NCBI GenBank assembly: GCA_040877285.1
Contig: JBBDNZ010000030.1
Span: 1-37,702, forward strand
DNA: 37,702 nucleotides
Reading direction: 5' to 3'
Source: CANKHA01 sp040877285
GTDB lineage: Bacteria; Pseudomonadota; Alphaproteobacteria; Rhizobiales; Xanthobacteraceae
Shown here: piece by piece, positions 33,756-37,702 of the stretch
Numbering within the stretch: position 1 is the first letter of the stretch
Layout of the letters: every line of letters begins with the position of its first letter
Notes under the pieces: model-generated
Seen by the model: only the letters and a program-made list of their open reading frames with translations
Database searches by the model: none
What the model was told of the DNA's origin: nothing
Translations under genes and position numbers: made by a program

Positions 33756-34507
33756 GGAAGATAGGCGCCGCCGTTGACGTGAATGGTCTGGCCGGTGATG
33801 TAGCGCGCGCCGGGACCGCAGAGAAAACGCACCGTGGCGGCGACGTCTTCCGGCTTGCCGCGCCCGCCGGTGAGCGTCGCATGAATCTGATGGTGTTGCG
33901 GCTCCGCGGCGCCTGCTTCCCGCGCCGTCTTGATAAGTCCAGGCGACAGACAGTTCACGGTGACCTTGTCGGCGGCAAGATCATGCGCCAGCGCCTTGCT
34001 GAAACCGACCAGAGCCGACTTCGCCGTCACCACATGCACGCGGTGCTTGGAGCCGGCATGCGCGCTCATGCCGCCGATGTTGACGATGGCGCCGGCGCCG
34101 CTCTTGCGCAGCAGCGGCAAGCTGGCCTGCACGCAGAGAAAGGCGCCGTCGAGGATAGTCGCATGTACCTCGCGCCATTCCTCGAAAGTCATCTGATCGA
34201 GCGGCTTTTCCCTGCGGATGGCGGCATTGTTGACGAGGAAGTCGAGGCGGCCCAAGCGTTCGGCGGCGGCGGCAAGATTTTTCGCTGTGGCGGGATCGGC
34301 CACGTCGCCGATAACGGCGGCGGCCTTGCCTCCCGCGGCTTCGATCTCGCGCACCACGGCGTCGGCTTCCGTGCGATTTGACCGCGCGTTGACCACCACT
34401 GCCGCGCCGCCCTCGGCCAGCGCCAGCGCGATGGCCTTGCCGATATTGCGGCCGGAACCGGTGACGACGGCTACCTTTCCCGCAAGTTCTTTGTCCCCGC
34501 TCGCCAT
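33752..34507 (-). CDS. SDR-family oxidoreductase lacking the usual catalytic tyrosine
   Basis: This short-chain dehydrogenase-like protein of about 250 residues has the NAD(P)-binding TGSGRNIG motif, NNAA, and a C-terminus typical of the family (ITGQTIHVNGGAYLP). The YxxxK site reads VVTAK in HVVTAKSALVG, so the tyrosine is valine while the lysine remains. Some SDR subfamilies share this change; the activity may differ or use another residue. The ATG at 34507 is chosen because GGTGAG lies 4 bases upstream; a GTG at 34516 overlaps the MmgE stop. It is the last gene of the minus-strand operon. Confidence 0.88.
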   Translation of the reverse strand: MASGDKELAGKVAVVTGSGRNIGKAIALALAEGGAAVVVNARSNRTEADAVVREIEAAGGKAAAVIGDVADPATAKNLAAAAERLGRLDFLVNNAAIRREKPLDQMTFEEWREVHATILDGAFLCVQASLPLLRKSGAGAIVNIGGMSAHAGSKHRVHVVTAKSALVGFSKALAHDLAADKVTVNCLSPGLIKTAREAGAAEPQHHQIHATLTGGRGKPEDVAATVRFLCGPGARYITGQTIHVNGGAYLP

Positions 34508-34512
34508 ATTTC

Positions 34513-35904
34513 TCACCCGCGCAATTTTTTTAGATCAATGCGCCCATCATAAAGCTTTCGCAGCAGAGCCAATGCTTCCTTGGCGCGCTTTTCGTCCCAG
34601 CCGCCGTGGCGCGTATTGAGCATGAATTTTTCCTCGATGTCCTGGCGCGTCAGCGGCTCATGCGCGCCGCCGCGGAAATGCGGCTGGCGCTCTTCCAGCA
34701 CGGTACCGTCGCGCAGCGTGGCGCGGATATGGCCGGTGTAATTATTCGGGTAGGGATTGTCGGGGTCGATAACGTAACGGGTCTTGGCGGCGAGCGCGAG
34801 CACGTCGCGGTCGCGCACCGCTTTCTCGGTGAAGGCGTCGAGCCCGACGCCGCCGTGCACGAAGCCATAGGCGAGAACGAAGGGCGTGCTGAATTTCGCC
34901 GCATAGCCGTTGGGCGGCGCCTGCTTGCCGGCGAGAGGCTCCCACAGGCGATGCACTGTGCCTTCGGCCACTTCGCAGACCAGTTCCTTCACGTCCGCAG
35001 GCTTGATGCCGCGCACGCGCAGGCGCCTGGCGCAGTCGATGTAAGGATGCGCCATGGTCCCGCAGGGATAGGGCTTGAAGGCCAGCGTCTCTGTCACCCA
35101 GCGTTTGCCGAAGTCGCCGATCAGGGCGTTGTAATCGCCTTCGGTGGTATGGGCGAAGCCGTGAAAGAGGCCGTGCACGCCCTCGAATACCGTGCGCGGG
35201 CCCTGGAAACCCGCACGGCCGAGCAATGCCGCGCGCAGGCCGGACTGCGCCGCCCAGCCCGCATGCATGCGCTTGGTCCAAGTGCCTTCGGCGAGATATT
35301 CGATGATGCCGCCGGCCATGCTGCCGACGATGCCGAGCGCATCGACCATCTGGCGCTTGTTGAGTCCGAGCGCCGTGCCGACACCGGCCGCCGCTCCCAT
35401 CGCACCGAGAACGGCGGTGGGGTGAAATCCCGCCTTGTGCAGCAGCTTGGGCGTCACCAGGCTCAAGCGGCACATGGTCTCGACGCCGACCGCAATGCCG
35501 AGCAGCGCGGCTTGGCCGTCCGGCCTGTGCCGCTCGCAGGCTGCCAGCACCGCCGGCACGATCACCGCGCCGGCATGTACCGGCCCGCCTTCGAAGGTGT
35601 CGTCGAAATCCTCGCCATGCGCGGCGGTGCCGTTGACGAAGGCCGCGCCCGCCGAAGTCATGGTGCGCGTGTGGCTAATCGCCGTGCAGGGCCCTTCGTC
35701 GTCCCAGCCGGCGACGGCGGTCTTCACATAATCTTCGTTCCTTGCCGTGACACAGAGGCCGACCACATCGACCAGGAGATCGTCGCATTTGCCGCGCACG
35801 GCGGGCGGCAGACGGTCGGCCTTAAGCGCCAGGATGCGTTCGACCAGATGTTCGGCGACGGAAATTTTCGGAAGGGAAGATGACGCCACGGCAAACCTTT
35901 CCAT
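34513..35904 (-). CDS. MmgE/PrpD family protein
   Basis: This 463-residue protein belongs to the family of 2-methylcitrate dehydratase and cis-aconitate decarboxylase. Typical stretches are DLLVDVVGLCVTARN, FVNGTAAHGEDFDDTFEGGPVHAGAVIVPA, GFHPTAVLGAMGAAA and KPYPCGTMAHPYIDCA. These enzymes add or remove water or CO2 from small carboxylic acids; here the substrate is unknown, and many relatives sit in aromatic or branched-acid degradation clusters. Its stop is 6 bases before the SDR ATG, and the crotonase gene is 34 bases upstream, so the three form one transcription unit. Confidence 0.91.
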   Translation of the reverse strand: MERFAVASSSLPKISVAEHLVERILALKADRLPPAVRGKCDDLLVDVVGLCVTARNEDYVKTAVAGWDDEGPCTAISHTRTMTSAGAAFVNGTAAHGEDFDDTFEGGPVHAGAVIVPAVLAACERHRPDGQAALLGIAVGVETMCRLSLVTPKLLHKAGFHPTAVLGAMGAAAGVGTALGLNKRQMVDALGIVGSMAGGIIEYLAEGTWTKRMHAGWAAQSGLRAALLGRAGFQGPRTVFEGVHGLFHGFAHTTEGDYNALIGDFGKRWVTETLAFKPYPCGTMAHPYIDCARRLRVRGIKPADVKELVCEVAEGTVHRLWEPLAGKQAPPNGYAAKFSTPFVLAYGFVHGGVGLDAFTEKAVRDRDVLALAAKTRYVIDPDNPYPNNYTGHIRATLRDGTVLEERQPHFRGGAHEPLTRQDIEEKFMLNTRHGGWDEKRAKEALALLRKLYDGRIDLKKLRG

Positions 35905-35938
35905 TAATACGCGGACGAGCGCGGCAGCCGCACGGCGC

Positions 35939-36724
35939 TCAGCTGCCGGTGAACACCGGCTTGCGCTTTTCCATGAAGGCCTTGCGCCCTTCGATATAAT
36001 CGTTGCTGGCGAAGCATTGGGCGACGAGATCCGCGCAGCGCTGCATGTCGCGCTGGGATTCGTCCTTCAAGACCTCGCCGACAATGAACTTGATGGCTTT
36101 GATGGTCAGCGGCGCATTGGACGCGATGGTATCGGCGCAATTCTTCACATAGGCTTCCAGCTCTTCTTCCGGCACCACGCGGTTGACCAACCCCATGTCC
36201 TTGGCTTCGGCGGCGTCGAATTGCCGCGCGGTGAAGAAAATTTCCTTGGTGAATGAGGGACCGACCAGATCGACCAGCCGTTTGAGGCCGGGGAAATCGT
36301 AGCCCAGGCCGAGCTTGGCGGCAGGCACGGCAAAGCGCGAATTGGGCGAGCAGATGCGGATATCGCAGCATGAGGCGATGCCCATGCCCCCGCCGATGCA
36401 ATAGCCGCGGATCATGGCGATGGTCGGCTTGGGAAAGGCATTCACGGCGGCATAGCCGCGCTCGACCGCGGAATTGTAGCGCGCGATTCCTTCCTGACTG
36501 GAGCGCTCGTTTTCGAACTTGGAAATGTCGGCGCCGGAGACAAAGGCCTTGCCGCCCGCCCCGGTCAGCACCACCACACGCACCTCGGGATCCTCGGCAA
36601 AATCGTCGAGCAAGCGCGCGGTGGCCTCCCACATCTCCAAGGACATGGCGTTGTGCTTGTCGGGATTATTGAAGATCAAGGTGCCGACGCGCCCTTCCTT
36701 GCGCGAGAGCATTTTGTCGGTCAT
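35939..36724 (-). CDS. enoyl-CoA hydratase/isomerase (crotonase) family protein, both usual glutamates replaced
   Basis: The 261-residue protein has the crotonase fold: NPDKHNAMSLEMW, the oxyanion loop FVSGADISKF, and GYCIGGGMGIASCCDIRI. In true hydratases the latter contains Glu (GGGCELA) and a second Glu follows in PE; here they read GMGIA and VPAAKLG. Loss of both means water addition to enoyl-CoA is unlikely, and the enzyme could be an isomerase, hydrolase or decarboxylase acting on a CoA thioester. It lies between the CoA transferase and MmgE genes and is co-directional with both. Confidence 0.9.
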   Translation of the reverse strand: MTDKMLSRKEGRVGTLIFNNPDKHNAMSLEMWEATARLLDDFAEDPEVRVVVLTGAGGKAFVSGADISKFENERSSQEGIARYNSAVERGYAAVNAFPKPTIAMIRGYCIGGGMGIASCCDIRICSPNSRFAVPAAKLGLGYDFPGLKRLVDLVGPSFTKEIFFTARQFDAAEAKDMGLVNRVVPEEELEAYVKNCADTIASNAPLTIKAIKFIVGEVLKDESQRDMQRCADLVAQCFASNDYIEGRKAFMEKRKPVFTGS

Positions 36725-36745
36725 GGGTTTTGTCCTTGTTTAGCC

Positions 36746-36870
36746 GTCATGCCCGGCACCGCAGTCTAGCTTGCGCAGACTGCGTAAACTTGTCTGCGTT
36801 GCCGGGCATCCACGCCTTACGATGGTGCAGCAAAAAAGACGTGGATGGCCGGGACAAGCCCGGCCATGAC
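36746..36870. repeat. palindromic intergenic repeat (Bradyrhizobium-type)
   Basis: The ends mirror each other: GTCATGCCCGGC at 36746-36757 and GCCCGGCCATGAC at 36858-36870. Inside, GGGCATCCACG pairs with CGTGGATGGCC and GGCCGGGACAAGCCCGGCC forms a compact hairpin. Such elements are scattered in Bradyrhizobium-like genomes. It lies inside the minus-strand operon, between the CoA transferase and crotonase genes, and could moderate transcription or mRNA stability there. Confidence 0.75.
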
Positions 36871-36894
36871 AAAAGAGAGTTACCGCAGCGCCCA

Positions 36895-37702
36895 TCAAAT
36901 CACCTTTGCCTTACGCAAGTTTTCGATTTCCTGCGCGCCGAAGCCGAATTCCTCAAGCACCTGGTCGGTATTTTCGCCGACGTCCGGCGGCGGCGCCGCC
37001 ATGCGGCTTGGCGTGCGCGAGAGGGTGAAGGGTTGCGCCACCACGGTGAGCGGGCGGCCGTCTTGGGTCGGAACCGGCTGCGCCAGGCCGAGGTGTTTGA
37101 CCTGCGGATCGGCGAACATCTGGTCGATGGAATAGATCGGCCCGCAGGGCACGCCGGCCTTGTTCAATTTCTCCAGCCATTCGGCGCTGGTACGCTTGGC
37201 TGTGATCTTGTCTATCTCGGCATTGAGCGCGTCGCGGTTCTTTGAGCGCAGATCGGCGGTGGAATATTCCTCGCGTTGGAGCAAGTGCGACGCATCTATG
37301 GCGTGGGCGAAGCGTTCCCAGATTTTCTGTCCCGTAGTGGCGATGTTAATGTGGCCGTCGGCGGTCTTGAACACGCCGGTGGGAATGCTGGTGGGATGAT
37401 TGTTGCCGGCCTGCTGCGGCACTTCCTGCTTATTGAGCCAGCGCGAGGCCTGGAAGTCGAGCATGAAGACCTGCGCTTGCAGCAGAGAAGTCTGCACCCA
37501 TTGTCCTTCGCCCGACTGCTCGCGTTCGAGCAAGGCGGTGAGAATGCCGAGCGCGGCGAAAAGCCCCGCGCTCAGATCGGCGACCGGAATGCCGGCGCGC
37601 ACCGGCCCCTGTCCCGGTAGGCCGGTGATCGACATCAGCCCGCCCATGCCCTGGGCGATCTGGTCGAAGCCGGGCCGGTCGCGATAGGGCCCACCCTGTC
37701 CG
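36895..37702 (-). CDS. CaiB/BaiF-type (family III) CoA transferase, 5' part outside window
   Basis: The C-terminal 268 codons are present; the gene continues past the right edge. Family features include GPYRDRPGFDQIAQGMGG, VADLSAG with the aspartate that forms the acyl-anhydride intermediate in this family, GILTALLEREQSGEGQWVQTSLL, and the closing ENTDQVLEEFGFGAQEIENLR. It moves CoA between carboxylic acids, here probably activating the substrate of the downstream crotonase/MmgE/SDR genes. It is not necessarily formyl-CoA transferase, because the donor and acceptor cannot be read from sequence. Confidence 0.92.
   Translation of the reverse strand, partial: GQGGPYRDRPGFDQIAQGMGGLMSITGLPGQGPVRAGIPVADLSAGLFAALGILTALLEREQSGEGQWVQTSLLQAQVFMLDFQASRWLNKQEVPQQAGNNHPTSIPTGVFKTADGHINIATTGQKIWERFAHAIDASHLLQREEYSTADLRSKNRDALNAEIDKITAKRTSAEWLEKLNKAGVPCGPIYSIDQMFADPQVKHLGLAQPVPTQDGRPLTVVAQPFTLSRTPSRMAAPPPDVGENTDQVLEEFGFGAQEIENLRKAKVI

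Noticed and set aside
34606..35883. 425-codon plus-strand open frame opposite the MmgE/PrpD gene
   Set aside because: Shadow frame; the minus strand holds the conserved MmgE motifs.
36895..37702. Formyl-CoA transferase acting with formate dehydrogenase
   Set aside because: Only general family III motifs are visible and the gene lies with a crotonase/MmgE operon 30 kb from fdhA.

Overview
The window is high-GC DNA from an alphaproteobacterium, most likely Hyphomicrobiales in the Bradyrhizobium/Xanthobacteraceae neighbourhood. This rests on the protein families present, the Lys/Ala-rich tail on ribosomal protein L21, the rplU-rpmA-acetyltransferase-obgE block, and two long palindromic intergenic repeats (10024-10117 and 36746-36870) of the kind common in Bradyrhizobium-like genomes. 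A run of ten Ns at 29159-29168 marks a draft or scaffolded assembly.

Layout. (1) 1-7863, minus strand: a formate dehydrogenase operon. Five little-known genes come first (a biotin/lipoate-ligase-like protein, then DUF6505, DUF6352, DUF3305 and DUF3306 proteins), each overlapping the next by 4 bases. They are followed by an HTH-TorD fusion chaperone, a small Tat-signal protein, the catalytic subunit FdhA and the start of the iron-sulfur subunit FdhB. A polyferredoxin (7983-10010) is transcribed divergently. (2) 10140-11971: an exported WD40-cytochrome c fusion and a DUF4383 membrane protein. (3) 12008-16554: a MoeA-like protein and a MoeA fused to a periplasmic-binding-protein-like domain, divergent from a TusA-type sulfur carrier and an ornithine-cyclodeaminase-family enzyme. 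(4) 16822-20862: a membrane-anchored ethylbenzene-dehydrogenase-type heme protein with a DUF2231 membrane protein, then an SLC13-type permease. (5) 21100-26654, minus strand: a sugar cluster of phosphomannose isomerase, GT4 glycosyltransferase with a long C-terminal domain, GH130 enzyme, a possible 40-residue peptide and a PfkB kinase. (6) 27086-31270: tRNA-Ser(CGA), rplU, rpmA, a GNAT acetyltransferase, a C13 peptidase cut by the gap, and obgE. (7) 31413-37702: a stand-alone xanthine-dehydrogenase-family molybdenum subunit facing a minus-strand operon of CoA transferase, crotonase, MmgE/PrpD protein and SDR.

How the genes work together. Regions 1 and 3 fit together: an exported, cysteine-type molybdenum formate dehydrogenase, its maturation factors, and genes for making the cofactor and supplying sulfur. 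Molybdenum biology recurs in the orphan hydroxylase subunit of region 7 and, more loosely, in the heme protein of region 4. Region 5 reads as a self-contained mannoside cycle: GT4 builds a mannoside, GH130 breaks it, the kinase and isomerase return mannose to fructose 6-phosphate. By eye, regions 4 and 5 (about 16.6-27.0 kb) are lower in GC than their flanks. They carry three copies of a short repeat resembling the 3' end of a tRNA-Ser gene and end at a real tRNA-Ser, which suggests an old island.

Best candidates for something undescribed: the overlapping fdh accessory genes with the HTH-TorD fusion and its 25-bp dyad, the mannoside cluster, the heme protein/DUF2231 pair, and the MoeA-PBP/degenerate MoeA pair. 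Several enzymes lack expected catalytic residues (the ligase-like protein, the crotonase, the SDR). No CRISPR array, integrase, transposase or rRNA was seen.
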